From: UBA5078 sp051252515
Lineage (GTDB): Bacteria > Pseudomonadota > Gammaproteobacteria > Pseudomonadales > Pseudohongiellaceae
DNA: 64,000 nucleotides
Assembly: GCA_051252515.1 (NCBI GenBank)
Contig: JBPOFS010000001.1
Location: forward strand, 682,001-746,000
Direction of reading: 5' to 3'
The position numbers and the translations under genes are program-made. The stretch's first letter is position 1, and each line of letters begins with the position of its first letter. A model generated the notes under the pieces. The model was not told the origin of the DNA. It was given only the letters and a program-made list of their open reading frames with translations, and ran no database searches. This document shows, piece after piece, positions 9,605 through 17,433 of this stretch.

Positions 9605-10414
9605 TTAACTCAGTGTCGGGTCAATTAATTTTTCCGCCCCATGTAGCTGGGCGTTGATTTCATCTATGGCGGCGATTGTTTGCGCTTTATCCTTAGATTG
9701 AAGCGATAAGTCATACGTGATTGTGCTGCCGAAGCGGTTCGGTGCATGTGGGTCGTGGCGGACTTTATCGAACACCCACATACGCGTGCCAAGATGGAAG
9801 CCTTCTTTTAGGTCGTGTGTGACCATGAAGATAGTCAGGCCATACTGACGCCAAAGCCCCATTACCAGATCATGCATTTCTTTGCGAATACCTGGATCAA
9901 GCGCGCCAAAAGGCTCGTCTAAAAGCAGTATCTTCGGTCTTTTGATGAGAGCCTGTGCCAATGCGAGTCTTTGCTGCATGCCGCCAGACAACTCGTGGGG
10001 ATATTTATATCGTGCCTGCTCAAGTCCAACTGCCGAAAGTAACTCATCGGCCTGCTCCAAAGCTTCTGTGCGACGCTTTCCGAACAGGCGCCCTAGCCAT
10101 TTGCTCTCTACAAACTCTACACCAAGCACGACATTCTCACGGACGTTCAAATGTGGAAACACCGAATATCTCTGAAAAACGATGCCGCGATCGGGACTGG
10201 GTTCCTGCTCGATCGGTTTCCCAGCCATCAACAACTGCCCTGAGCTGACGCTTTCTGTGCCCAGTAGCAACTTGAGAAAGGTACTTTTTCCGCATCCGGA
10301 TGCGCCAACAAGGGTAACGAATTCGCCTTCAGCAACTTTGCAGTTCAAGTTTTCGAGGACCACATTATCGCGGTAATGCTTTGACAGATGGTCTAATTCA
10401 ATAAATGCACTCAT
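9605..10414 (-). CDS. ABC transporter ATPase, NitT/TauT type (guanidine-operon importer)
   Basis: A 269-residue nucleotide-binding subunit with Walker A GASGCGKST, signature LSGGMQQR, Walker B ILLLDEPFGALD and the switch His in TVTHD-like FMVTHDLKEG. It would power import through the permease encoded 8 bases upstream. The open frame extends 69 codons further upstream into the permease gene, but homology begins at MSAFIELDHLSKHY and AGGAA precedes that ATG, so 10414 is taken as the start. The family covers nitrate, taurine, thiamine precursors and urea/guanidine-linked systems; the operon context points to guanidine or a related compound. Confidence 0.92.
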   Translation of the reverse strand: MSAFIELDHLSKHYRDNVVLENLNCKVAEGEFVTLVGASGCGKSTFLKLLLGTESVSSGQLLMAGKPIEQEPSPDRGIVFQRYSVFPHLNVRENVVLGVEFVESKWLGRLFGKRRTEALEQADELLSAVGLEQARYKYPHELSGGMQQRLALAQALIKRPKILLLDEPFGALDPGIRKEMHDLVMGLWRQYGLTIFMVTHDLKEGFHLGTRMWVFDKVRHDPHAPNRFGSTITYDLSLQSKDKAQTIAAIDEINAQLHGAEKLIDPTLS

Positions 10415-10422
10415 ACCGTTTC

Positions 10423-11238
10423 CTACTTCTCTGCGTGGTACCAGGGGAATACCACCCGGCTGAACTTCAACAAACACCAGTCCAATGTGAACGCCAAGAA
10501 AGTAATCCAGACAACATAGGGCAGAATGATGTCCATCGACATGTAGCGCCTTACCAGAAATATCCGGTACCCAAGTCCGTCTGTAGAGGCGATGGCTTCG
10601 GCGGCAATCAAAAACAGCCATGCGGCACCTAGACTGAGCCGTACGGCATCAAGCAGGCGAGGAACGATCTGCGGCAGAATCACCCGAAGAATGATTTGCC
10701 AACTGTTACCGCCCAGGGTCTGCGCCTTGACCAGTTGTTCCCGTGGCAACTCCTGAGTACGCTGCAGGATGTCACGAATCAGGAAAGGACAAACCCCGAT
10801 CACGATCAACATTACCTTGGACAATTCACCCAGACCAAAGACTATAAAGAGCACTGGCAGGATGGCCATAGGAGGAATCAAGGATATGGTGGTAATCAAG
10901 GGGCTCAGTGGCGCTGCGATTATAGGGATTGCCCCCGCCGCCAAACCGACAAGCAATCCGATAGCCGCCGAAATAGCGATCCCTATCGACAGCCGCTTGA
11001 CACTGCTTTTTGTATCCACCCAAAACTCATATTCACCGGAGCGCCGGCTGGGTTCAAACGCCATTCGATTTACGCCGTCTGCGATTTCAGCAAAGCTTGG
11101 CAAGAGTTTGTCTTGCTCATTCTCGGCTTTGCGGATATCAGACCCAATCTGGTAAACCAGTAGAATGAGCAAGAAAGGAATGATACCAAGCGCGACTTTT
11201 AGAACGCGGTTTGGTTGTAAATTAATAAGCCTTCGCAT
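10423..11238 (-). CDS. ABC transporter permease, NitT/TauT type
   Basis: A 271-residue inner-membrane protein with about six hydrophobic segments (first at residues 14-30) and the cytoplasmic EAA-like loop ELPREQLVKAQTLGGNSWQIILRVILPQIVP, which couples to the ATPase (read in two parts here: EAA region, then the exit LPQIVP). It is the single permease of a BPD-type importer and presumably homodimerises. It sits between the binding-protein gene (55-base gap) and the ATPase gene (8-base gap). Substrate is inferred only from the operon. Confidence 0.92.
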   Translation of the reverse strand: MRRLINLQPNRVLKVALGIIPFLLILLVYQIGSDIRKAENEQDKLLPSFAEIADGVNRMAFEPSRRSGEYEFWVDTKSSVKRLSIGIAISAAIGLLVGLAAGAIPIIAAPLSPLITTISLIPPMAILPVLFIVFGLGELSKVMLIVIGVCPFLIRDILQRTQELPREQLVKAQTLGGNSWQIILRVILPQIVPRLLDAVRLSLGAAWLFLIAAEAIASTDGLGYRIFLVRRYMSMDIILPYVVWITFLAFTLDWCLLKFSRVVFPWYHAEK

Positions 11239-11292
11239 GGGAATACCCTTTTACGGAAAATATCACGGGGACGTAATGCCAGAATTACGACA

Positions 11293-12345
11293 TTAAAGAC
11301 TGCCGTCGGCAGCCATTTCCATATATGAGGGATCAAAGCGGAGCTTAATGTTGCGACTGTTGCCGAAGACTCCACTAGGGGTTTGAATACCAATGAAGCC
11401 AGCATCGGCAGCACCTTCGCCCAACAAACCTTGTTCAAATGAAAAGTTGGCTACGTATTCCATTGTCGTCATCAACTGGGGGCTTTTAACAAAGGCAACA
11501 GCATCGCTTGCTGAATAGAACATCTGAGTAGTTGCGAGTTGTGCTTCGTATCCAGCTAGGTCTGTTCCCGAAGCTTCCCCCATGTGAGCACGAACTTCGG
11601 GCTGGCTCTCCATCGCTGACATAATTTCATACCAAGCTCCGACCAGGGCTTTGCCAAGGTCAGGATTAGCTTCAAGCACTTCAGTCTTGACCATCAAGGT
11701 ATCAAGAATTTCGCCAGGAATTTGCGTGCTATCGAAAACTTTTGTAGCCCCTGGCACTTTCAGTATTTCATTAACAAGCGGATTCCAAGTTGTTATCGCC
11801 GTGACATCACGCGTCGAGTATGCTGCGACCATATCGGCGTCTGATGTATTTACAACAGTGACATCACGCTCGCTCAAACCTACGGATTCTAGGCCCCGCG
11901 CCAAAAGATAGTGCGATACGCTCAATTCAACTAGGTTCACGCGCTGCCCTTTTATATCACTTAGCGTTGCCCCTTCTTTCAAGATGACCGCGTCGTTGCC
12001 ATTGGAGAAATCGCCAACGATCAGGGCAGTAGAATCCACACCTCCGGCAGCGGGAATCGTTAGTGCATCCATGCTAGTCATGGCACAGGCGTCAAACTGG
12101 CCTGCCGTGTATTGGTTAATAGATTCGATGTAATCGTTGATTTGCACAACATCGATCTCCATGTCGTATTTGTCAGCCCATTTATCGATGATGCCGGTAG
12201 CATCGCCATACTCCCACGGCATCCATCCGACATAGATTGACCAGCAAAGGCTGAAGCGATCTTGCGCAAAAGTAAACGGCGAGGCAAACGTCGCAGCGGT
12301 TACCAATAAAAGGGTGATAAGGCTCTTTGGTAGGTTTCGTCTCAT
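11293..12345 (-). CDS. ABC transporter periplasmic substrate-binding protein
   Basis: A 350-residue periplasmic binding protein with a signal peptide ending at TFAQ, of the NMT1/SsuA-like type: early YVGWMPWEYGDATGIIDKWADKY, then QINDYIESINQYTAGQFDACAMTSMDAL, typical of NitT/TauT-family binding proteins. It delivers the substrate to the permease and ATPase encoded just downstream. It is the first gene of the operon and the first coding sequence after the guanidine-I riboswitch. TTGGAG lies about 8 bases before the ATG. The likely ligand is guanidine or a guanidine-yielding compound. Confidence 0.92.
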   Translation of the reverse strand: MRRNLPKSLITLLLVTAATFASPFTFAQDRFSLCWSIYVGWMPWEYGDATGIIDKWADKYDMEIDVVQINDYIESINQYTAGQFDACAMTSMDALTIPAAGGVDSTALIVGDFSNGNDAVILKEGATLSDIKGQRVNLVELSVSHYLLARGLESVGLSERDVTVVNTSDADMVAAYSTRDVTAITTWNPLVNEILKVPGATKVFDSTQIPGEILDTLMVKTEVLEANPDLGKALVGAWYEIMSAMESQPEVRAHMGEASGTDLAGYEAQLATTQMFYSASDAVAFVKSPQLMTTMEYVANFSFEQGLLGEGAADAGFIGIQTPSGVFGNSRNIKLRFDPSYMEMAADGSL

Positions 12346-12402
12346 TTCATGTCTCCAAGTATGTTATTCACGTATTGAAATACTGACACTAACCGCTGTC
12401 AG

Positions 12403-12546
12403 CGAATCCTCCCGGGCTTTTGTCCCGCCGTGTAACCTTACAAAAGATTAATACTGAAGTTCGTTTACTCTGAGAGAACCCAGCTTGAAAGGTCGAGTGC
12501 TCTCGGACCAGTCGCATCTTCTACAATGCCGGAACCCTAGCACTCC
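12403..12546 (-). promoter_or_regulatory. Guanidine-I (ykkC) riboswitch
   Basis: Read on the minus strand, the leader of the ABC/carboxylase operon contains the hallmark segments of the guanidine-I aptamer in the right order: GTGCTAGGGTTCCGGC, then ACTGGTCCGAGAGCAC, and about 55 bases later ACACGGCGGGACAAAAGCCC followed by GGGAGGA. The first and second segments also pair (GTGCT with AGCAC). The 3' boundary is about 60 bases before the ATG at 12345. Between them lies a hairpin CTGACA/TGTCAG but no U-run, so I see no intrinsic terminator; control of translation or another mechanism is more likely. Guanidine binding normally turns expression on. Confidence 0.95.
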
Positions 12547-13144
12547 ATTTTTATCGTAATCATCATCTTTAAGTGGATTGTTTACACCCCTGCGGCAAAG
12601 CTGGAATTACTCTGCAACTTTTCGAGAGGCATGCTCGCTACTAGTCACTTATGCATGCTCTGTGCCAACTGCCAAACTCGGTAGATAGTCGCCTTATATC
12701 GGGAGCTGAGGTTGAGACCCGTCGCTTTGCAATCTTTGAATCGCACCAGATTGATGCGCGCGCACAAAATCGGAGCAAGGCTGTCAGGTTTTGGTGCTTT
12801 TTTGCATTAGAAGCAGAGATGACGACTGTTGTTTACAACCATTAAAGTGATTCGATTTTCCACAGCGGTTGAACAACAAAAGGCAAGCTGGGCTATAGCC
12901 ACTGAACGACTAGGAGCTTTTTCTTACTAGGTCAAAAAAAAATTCGAACAAAAGATAAGATTGAGTATGCTTCTTGCATACAGAGCTTGGGCAAACCTAC
13001 GCCATTAATGCTCGAACATGCTCAATGATTGAGATCGATCAGACATACAACAATCTAAAGAAGCAAAGTCAAAACAAGATACATGTCACGTGTCATGGCT
13101 ATCGTTTGAGGTGTTTTTAAAATATTAACTAAGGAAATTAGAAT
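12547..13144. other. Gene-free divergent intergenic region
   Basis: This 600-base stretch separates the leftward guanidine operon from the rightward CDGSH gene and must contain both promoters. An open frame at 12651-12845 has no recognisable features or good ribosome site and is not called. The end nearest 13145 is AT-rich with runs of A. I found no convincing -35/-10 pair, sigma-54 site or further RNA structure by eye. Confidence 0.5.
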
Positions 13145-13387
13145 ATGAGTAATCCTAAAAGAGCAGCAGACACACCCCTTGCAATTGAAGTTGAATCGGG
13201 GAAATCCTATTTCTGGTGTTCATGTGGCCTCAGCCAAAAACAACCTTTTTGTGATGGCTCTCACAAAGGAACCGATTTTGTGCCAGTGAAATACCAGGCG
13301 ACGGAATCAAAAAAAGTATATTTCTGTGGCTGTAAAATTACCGCATCGCAACCGCTCTGTGACGGCAGTCATAGTAAACCAGTATAA
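13145..13387 (+). CDS. Tandem CDGSH iron-sulfur protein
   Basis: An 80-residue protein with two CDGSH-type [2Fe-2S] motifs: CSCGLSQKQPFCDGSH (residues about 25-40) and CGCKITASQPLCDGSH (about 59-74). Each has the three Cys and one His ligands of mitoNEET-like domains, so it should bind two clusters. Bacterial tandem forms are small soluble redox or Fe-S carrier proteins of mostly unknown partner. AAGGA precedes the ATG by about 9 bases. It is monocistronic, divergent from the guanidine operon. Confidence 0.92.
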   Translation: MSNPKRAADTPLAIEVESGKSYFWCSCGLSQKQPFCDGSHKGTDFVPVKYQATESKKVYFCGCKITASQPLCDGSHSKPV

Positions 13388-13806
13388 CGTCAGTAATTGG
13401 CCGGTTCTGGTCTAATTGAATTGGTGACTGAAGATCCCCCAAGAAACATCCAAAGGAGTGAGGGTAGAGGTGCTTACTGGCATGCCAATAACGCGTGGTT
13501 TTTGACGACTGAAAGCTACTTCAACCCTCCGTTTTGCGTGATTTTTCCTGCAATCAATAGCATACGTTTCAATAAACCATCTATCTCATTGAGATTAATA
13601 GGGCTTTATTAGTGCGTTAAACTAAAAATTCTCGTGTTGGTGGTTTGATTAATTGCGAAGCAATTTACAACGAGTGCCTTGGCGCGAAGCCCGATCGGGA
13701 TAAGGGGCAAGTTACTCTTACCCCGTTAGTCGTTTTTACACTGACCCCATTTATTCCCAGGTCGATCCATTGAATGGACCGCCTGGGATCGGCTCTAGTC
13801 GATTAC
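13388..13806. other. Intergenic region with hairpins and a dispersed repeat
   Basis: No gene is supported here. It holds a small perfect hairpin AATTGC-GAA-GCAATT at 13651-13665, a second hairpin GGGGCAAG...CTTACCCC at 13704-13724 followed by GTTAGTCGTTTTT, and a repeat copy at 13734-13757 (listed separately). The second hairpin could end transcription in the + direction, but the nearest + gene stops more than 300 bases upstream. Confidence 0.5.
13734..13757 (+). repeat. Dispersed 24-bp repeat, copy 1
   Basis: Twenty-four bases identical to 16683-16706 and in the same orientation, containing the core ACACTGACCCCATTTATTCC. On the other strand this reads as an AATGGGGTCAGTGTAAAA-type motif, a kind of sequence often met next to REP-associated tyrosine transposase elements in proteobacteria (recalled, not searched). 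The two copies are 2949 bp apart and bracket the hydroxylase and both pilin-related genes. Confidence 0.8.
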
Positions 13807-14865
13807 CTACAAATCCTTGAGGCGTTTGTCGGAATAGAAGCACAGCATAAGCTGGTCTTTGATGGAGAGGCGAACGCGTTTGCCTGCGCCAGTGGCTCCC
13901 ACCTCAGCATCGCCGCAGTAAGTGCCGAAGACGCGGTCCCAGAATATGATGTCACAACCGTAGTTGGAATCTGCCTGACGGCGCTCATGTGCATGGTGGC
14001 AATGATGCTGCTGTGCGGTAGCAAAGAACCAGTCCCACACAGGCATTGAAACCATAGGCAGATTGGCATGGTTAAATCTGCCGTTCCACATGCCGAAGGC
14101 TGCTGAAACGATGAAAACTTCATCGCTTGCACCCATCAGGGCTGCAGCAATTGGACCAGCGAGGCCAAGCGACAGACGTTCGAGTGGATGTGTACGGCCG
14201 CCGCGCATGGCGCTCATCTTGGTGATGTGATGATGCGTCGCGTGCATACGCCACCAGAACAGTGACTCGTGCTGAATCCTATGCAGCCAGTAGTAGAAGA
14301 AGCTGGAAGTGAATCGGATAATCAGCCCGGCGCCAATCAGCCCGAGTACTGTAGTGGGTTGAAATTCGATATGCAGCGGAGCCATATCACGCAGGGCACG
14401 GAAGCCCTCAGAAACTGGCGTGCGATACAAGCCGGTAACGATAGGCCCAAAAAGCAAGGCCCCCGAAGCCAGCCAGAACACGTCTTCTAGCAATTCGTCG
14501 GGCTTGAGCAGCCAGGATTTTTTCTTCGCCCAAAAACGTTCGGCGATCAGCAGAAGAGGCGTGGAAAAGACCGAAACGATCAGCGCCCATATTCCGTAGT
14601 ACTCCCCACCCCATTCGTTTACCACAATGGCGGCGACCAGTAGCGTTGAGGCCATCACCAGAACCGGCTGGGGCAGCGCCCAAAGAATTGACTTCTTATT
14701 CCATGTCACCTTACTGCCTTCGGTGATGATACCTTCTTCGGTGCGCACTAATGGCTTGCCGGAGGGGCCCAACTCTGGTGATGAGGGGGCCTTCTCGGGT
14801 GTTGATTGATCCACTAAGTCAAGCGGGTTAACTATATCCAAAGAGTTTATGGGTTGATCACTCAT
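13807..14865 (-). CDS. Sterol desaturase / fatty acid hydroxylase family membrane protein
   Basis: A 352-residue integral membrane protein with the histidine clusters of the fatty-acid-hydroxylase superfamily that hold a di-iron site: HRIQH (about residue 202), HATHHH (about 214) and HHCHHAH (about 296). Several hydrophobic helices lie between residues 60 and 190. The N-terminal 60 residues are polar and Pro/Ser-rich. Family members hydroxylate or desaturate sterols, fatty acids, carotenoids or similar lipids using oxygen; the substrate here is unknown. It shares direction with the pilin-like fusion gene 65 bases upstream, so the two may be cotranscribed. Confidence 0.88.
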   Translation of the reverse strand: MSDQPINSLDIVNPLDLVDQSTPEKAPSSPELGPSGKPLVRTEEGIITEGSKVTWNKKSILWALPQPVLVMASTLLVAAIVVNEWGGEYYGIWALIVSVFSTPLLLIAERFWAKKKSWLLKPDELLEDVFWLASGALLFGPIVTGLYRTPVSEGFRALRDMAPLHIEFQPTTVLGLIGAGLIIRFTSSFFYYWLHRIQHESLFWWRMHATHHHITKMSAMRGGRTHPLERLSLGLAGPIAAALMGASDEVFIVSAAFGMWNGRFNHANLPMVSMPVWDWFFATAQQHHCHHAHERRQADSNYGCDIIFWDRVFGTYCGDAEVGATGAGKRVRLSIKDQLMLCFYSDKRLKDL

Positions 14866-14930
14866 TGCTGCTGCTCCTGAGCTTTTTGGTTAATGTAAAT
14901 TGATTAGTCGTGAATTGCATTGTTGGTAAT

Positions 14931-15716
14931 CTAACAGGCTTTTTTACTGCCACATGTACCAGTGGTTGCCCACTCAACTTCTCCGTCCTCGATTTTTGGG
15001 GTAAGAATATAAGTGACCCCATCCAGTTTGGACTCATCCGTCATCCAAGTGGCAATGATTTGACCGTCGATGACAGAAATGCCGTGGGCCTCTTCAGAAA
15101 CAAGCACCTCATCGGGTAATCCTGCCACTCCGCTATCGAGAGAATCCATGTCGAGGAGGTTCCTGGAACTCCCGGATAGCAGAGCAGCCTCTATCGTGTC
15201 TTGGATAGGCTCCACCATCTCGACCAGTTCGCTATAGGTAAACTCAGCGTTCATATCTTCTACACTGTCAACATTCCTCATCTGATAGATGAAGAATAAT
15301 GCGACGATCACACCCGCGAATGCGAATAAGGCCATCCGCTCCTTATCGGGCTGAGTTTCACTTGCGTCCGTTGAATGCTCGGTTGAGTTGGAGTCTTCGA
15401 TAGATTTGGACATGGTGTCAGATGCTAAGGTCTCTTCGTATGTGGAACCGGCCGCGTGCTCGCCGATACCGTCACCCCAACCCATAGCGCTCAACTGAGC
15501 AACGGCCCAGGCCAGCAGAATGGAGACCAGCGCACCGATGAGTTTGTTATTGCCGTCGAATTCCAGGTAGCCCCAGATGGCAATGCAGACAACGATCAAT
15601 GCAAAGCCCATAACTAAAGGAGAAATTTCTCTCCCAGCGATTTTCACAGTACTGTCAAACTTGACCTTCGTTAATAGGAGATCAAACTTGTCGACCAGAT
15701 TGTTCCAAGTTTCCAT
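14931..15716 (-). CDS. Membrane protein with a C-terminal type IV pilin-like domain
   Basis: A 261-residue protein, taking the ATG at 15716 preceded by AGAGGCGGGGG. Residues about 31-51 and 58-80 are membrane helices, followed by an acidic Ser/Thr-rich linker (about 85-125) and a third helix at 127-146. From there it looks like a pilin: the third helix runs into a long amphipathic stretch, then LDSGVAGLPDEV, a sheet-like part with ISVIDGQIIATW and VTYILTPKIEDGEVEW, and a terminal Cys pair (255 and 261). No prepilin cleavage site (G-F-T-x-x-E) precedes the helix, so it would stay membrane-bound. It is divergent from the pilin gene at 16041. The first two helices match no family I know. Confidence 0.7.
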   Translation of the reverse strand: METWNNLVDKFDLLLTKVKFDSTVKIAGREISPLVMGFALIVVCIAIWGYLEFDGNNKLIGALVSILLAWAVAQLSAMGWGDGIGEHAAGSTYEETLASDTMSKSIEDSNSTEHSTDASETQPDKERMALFAFAGVIVALFFIYQMRNVDSVEDMNAEFTYSELVEMVEPIQDTIEAALLSGSSRNLLDMDSLDSGVAGLPDEVLVSEEAHGISVIDGQIIATWMTDESKLDGVTYILTPKIEDGEVEWATTGTCGSKKAC

Positions 15717-16040
15717 ATTAGCCCCCGCCTCTTTTTGAGACATCAAACAAAATAATGCGCAAATTTTGTGCGCGCTATGCGACGAATTTGTGCGTTTTGG
15801 CGCGATACGTCACCAAAAGCATCCAGATGTAAATTTATATAGCAATTACTGTGCCTAGCTTAGCTAGTCGCGCTAGGTGCAATCCAAACCGGCTGGGTAG
15901 CCGTCGTGGAACTCGAAGGCATCTGCACTGAACAGGAGGCCCGATAGAAAATAAAATGCGCTTGGGTGCGAAAATTGCATGATGCTGTGCGACTGCAATA
16001 GTGCAGGACATCACTATCTGAAAAATTGGAGTTCAGCGCG

Positions 16041-16601
16041 ATGATAGAAGTAAGAACACGGTACCGACAGAGAGGGTTCACAATCACTGAAATGATTGTT
16101 TATCCCATGATAGCAGTGACGTTTATAGCAGTTGCCTATGGTTATCTGCACAATTCAAGAGTCGACGACGCAGTGTCCGCTGCCGTTGATCTGGGGCTGG
16201 AGCAACAGGTAATTATTGAAGAGTACTTCGATACCCACGGCGAGATGCCGCAATCAGAAGCGGACATCGACCTGAGCTCTGTCCGTCCGGAAGGCATTCT
16301 CACCGGCATGGACTACCGAGCAGGAGAATTGGGAGTACCTGCTGCCGACAAATCACGCATCGGTACGCTCAGGGCCTTGGTAGATATGGAAGAATTTGGT
16401 CTGCGATTCGAAGACATTGAATCTGGCTTCCTACTCATTGCGCGGGCCCAGGACGATGACACCATCAAATGGGACTGCGTGGCAGACGGGGTCACACCAG
16501 ACGCCTTAGGCAACCGCTACTTGCCAAAGACCTGTAAAAAAGCGAAAGGCGACGAAGATGAGGAGGGGGATGACGAAGGCGAAGAACGGGAAGACTTGTA
16601 A
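16041..16601 (+). CDS. Type IV pilin-like protein with acidic tail
   Basis: A 186-residue protein starting at the ATG at 16041, with GGAG about 10 bases upstream. A 12-residue basic leader ends in Gly12, followed by FTITEM: the prepilin peptidase site with Glu at mature position 5. Then comes a hydrophobic helix up to about residue 35 and the amphipathic helix expected of pilins. Cys146 (in IKWDCVADG) and Cys165 (LPKTCKK) fit the C-terminal disulfide loop. The last 17 residues are almost entirely Asp, Glu and Gly, which is unusual. The hydrophobic segment differs from ordinary PilA (Pro at mature position 10). It could be a minor or pseudopilin; no assembly genes are nearby. Confidence 0.8.
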   Translation: MIEVRTRYRQRGFTITEMIVYPMIAVTFIAVAYGYLHNSRVDDAVSAAVDLGLEQQVIIEEYFDTHGEMPQSEADIDLSSVRPEGILTGMDYRAGELGVPAADKSRIGTLRALVDMEEFGLRFEDIESGFLLIARAQDDDTIKWDCVADGVTPDALGNRYLPKTCKKAKGDEDEEGDDEGEEREDL

Positions 16602-16682
16602 AGGTGATGGACACCTTACAAGCATCTCATGGTCTTGCTCAGCAACCATTACAGAACGCCGATTCAGGAATGCACTTTGTAA

Positions 16683-16706
16683 TTTTACACTGACCCCATT
16701 TATTCC
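16683..16706 (+). repeat. Dispersed 24-bp repeat, copy 2
   Basis: Identical over 24 bases to copy 1 at 13734-13757. It ends 17 bases before the ATG of the GC-rich gene at 16724. A diverged inverted relative lies at 17434-17465, so this copy may be the left boundary of a small inserted segment. Confidence 0.8.
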
Positions 16707-16723
16707 TTATGCAAGGAGATACT

Positions 16724-17329
16724 ATGAACATTTTTCACCGCTCGATCACGGTCACCTCTATGGTTTGCCTCACCGCCTGGCTAGGCGCCAGCTCGGCGAT
16801 CGCGCAGCCCGAAGCCGATCCGGATCTGGTGATCGCCGAGTCCTTTATCGACGCCTTCTATTCCTTCGAACCCGACCGTCTGGCGCCGATCATGGTGGCA
16901 GCGCCGGAGTCCGCACCGCGCCTGCTCTACTACCAGGGCTCGGCGAATGGCGGGAACTACGAGGTACTGCTGCGCACGCCCTGCGCCCGAGACGAAGAGG
17001 GGATCGTCAAATGCCCCGTGAAAGTCAAGGACGATCGCGTACAGGCGCTCGGCACAGGTTTCGACGTCACCGACACCTTCCACCTCACCTTCGATGACGG
17101 TGTGCTCGTAAAGGTCACGACCAGTTCGAACGATCAGGACATCTATCGCCAGGCCTCAGTGTGGGTGCGCGAGAACATGCCTGAGGTGGCGGAAGGCCCC
17201 TGCAAGAACCGGGGGACAATGGAGGGCACGCCCGTGGAGTGCTCGCGCGCCATGACCGCCGGTTACAAGGCCTTCGTCGCGAGCCCGGACTTCCCCGGCG
17301 TACCGCCTCTTCCTGATGAGGCTCGGTGA
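16724..17329 (+). CDS. Exported protein, GC-rich paralogue of the lipoprotein at 663
   Basis: A 201-residue protein beginning at the ATG at 16724 (AAGGAG just upstream; an in-frame ATG at 16709 is less likely). The signal peptide ends near AIAQ and carries no lipobox Cys. The rest matches residues about 45-200 of the protein at 663-1769 closely, including IDAFYSF, DDRVQALGTGFDVTDTFHLT and SVWVRENMPEV, then diverges and stops. The DNA is strikingly GC-rich: I count 42 G+C in the 60 bases 16861-16920, against about half for surrounding genes. Together with flanking repeats this suggests arrival from another genome or strain rather than a local duplication. Function unknown. Confidence 0.75.
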   Translation: MNIFHRSITVTSMVCLTAWLGASSAIAQPEADPDLVIAESFIDAFYSFEPDRLAPIMVAAPESAPRLLYYQGSANGGNYEVLLRTPCARDEEGIVKCPVKVKDDRVQALGTGFDVTDTFHLTFDDGVLVKVTTSSNDQDIYRQASVWVRENMPEVAEGPCKNRGTMEGTPVECSRAMTAGYKAFVASPDFPGVPPLPDEAR

Positions 17330-17433
17330 TCAGGACGGCTTCCGAGGCCTGATCACTATCGGGACCGGAGCGACCCTGGCTGATGCCGGGGTCGTGCGCC
17401 AAAGGCCAGCGAGAAGACGTTCATCGAGAACAT

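Noticed and set aside
9605..10621. Long N-terminal extension of the ABC ATPase (69 extra codons)
   Set aside because: The extension lies inside the permease gene in another frame and has no ATPase similarity; the start at 10414 has a ribosome site.
12651..12845. Open frame of 64 residues in the divergent region near the guanidine operon
   Set aside because: No plausible ribosome site and no feature; most likely chance.
13397..13612. Open frame of 71 residues after the CDGSH gene
   Set aside because: Composition and start context look non-coding, and it runs into the hairpin/repeat region.
13704..13724. Hairpin as terminator of the CDGSH gene
   Set aside because: It is more than 300 bases after the stop codon; recorded as structure only.
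16558..17097. Overlapping open frame of 179 residues, Arg- and Gly-rich
   Set aside because: A frame shadow of the GC-rich gene at 16724; the Arg/Pro-rich product is what GC-rich DNA yields in a wrong frame.
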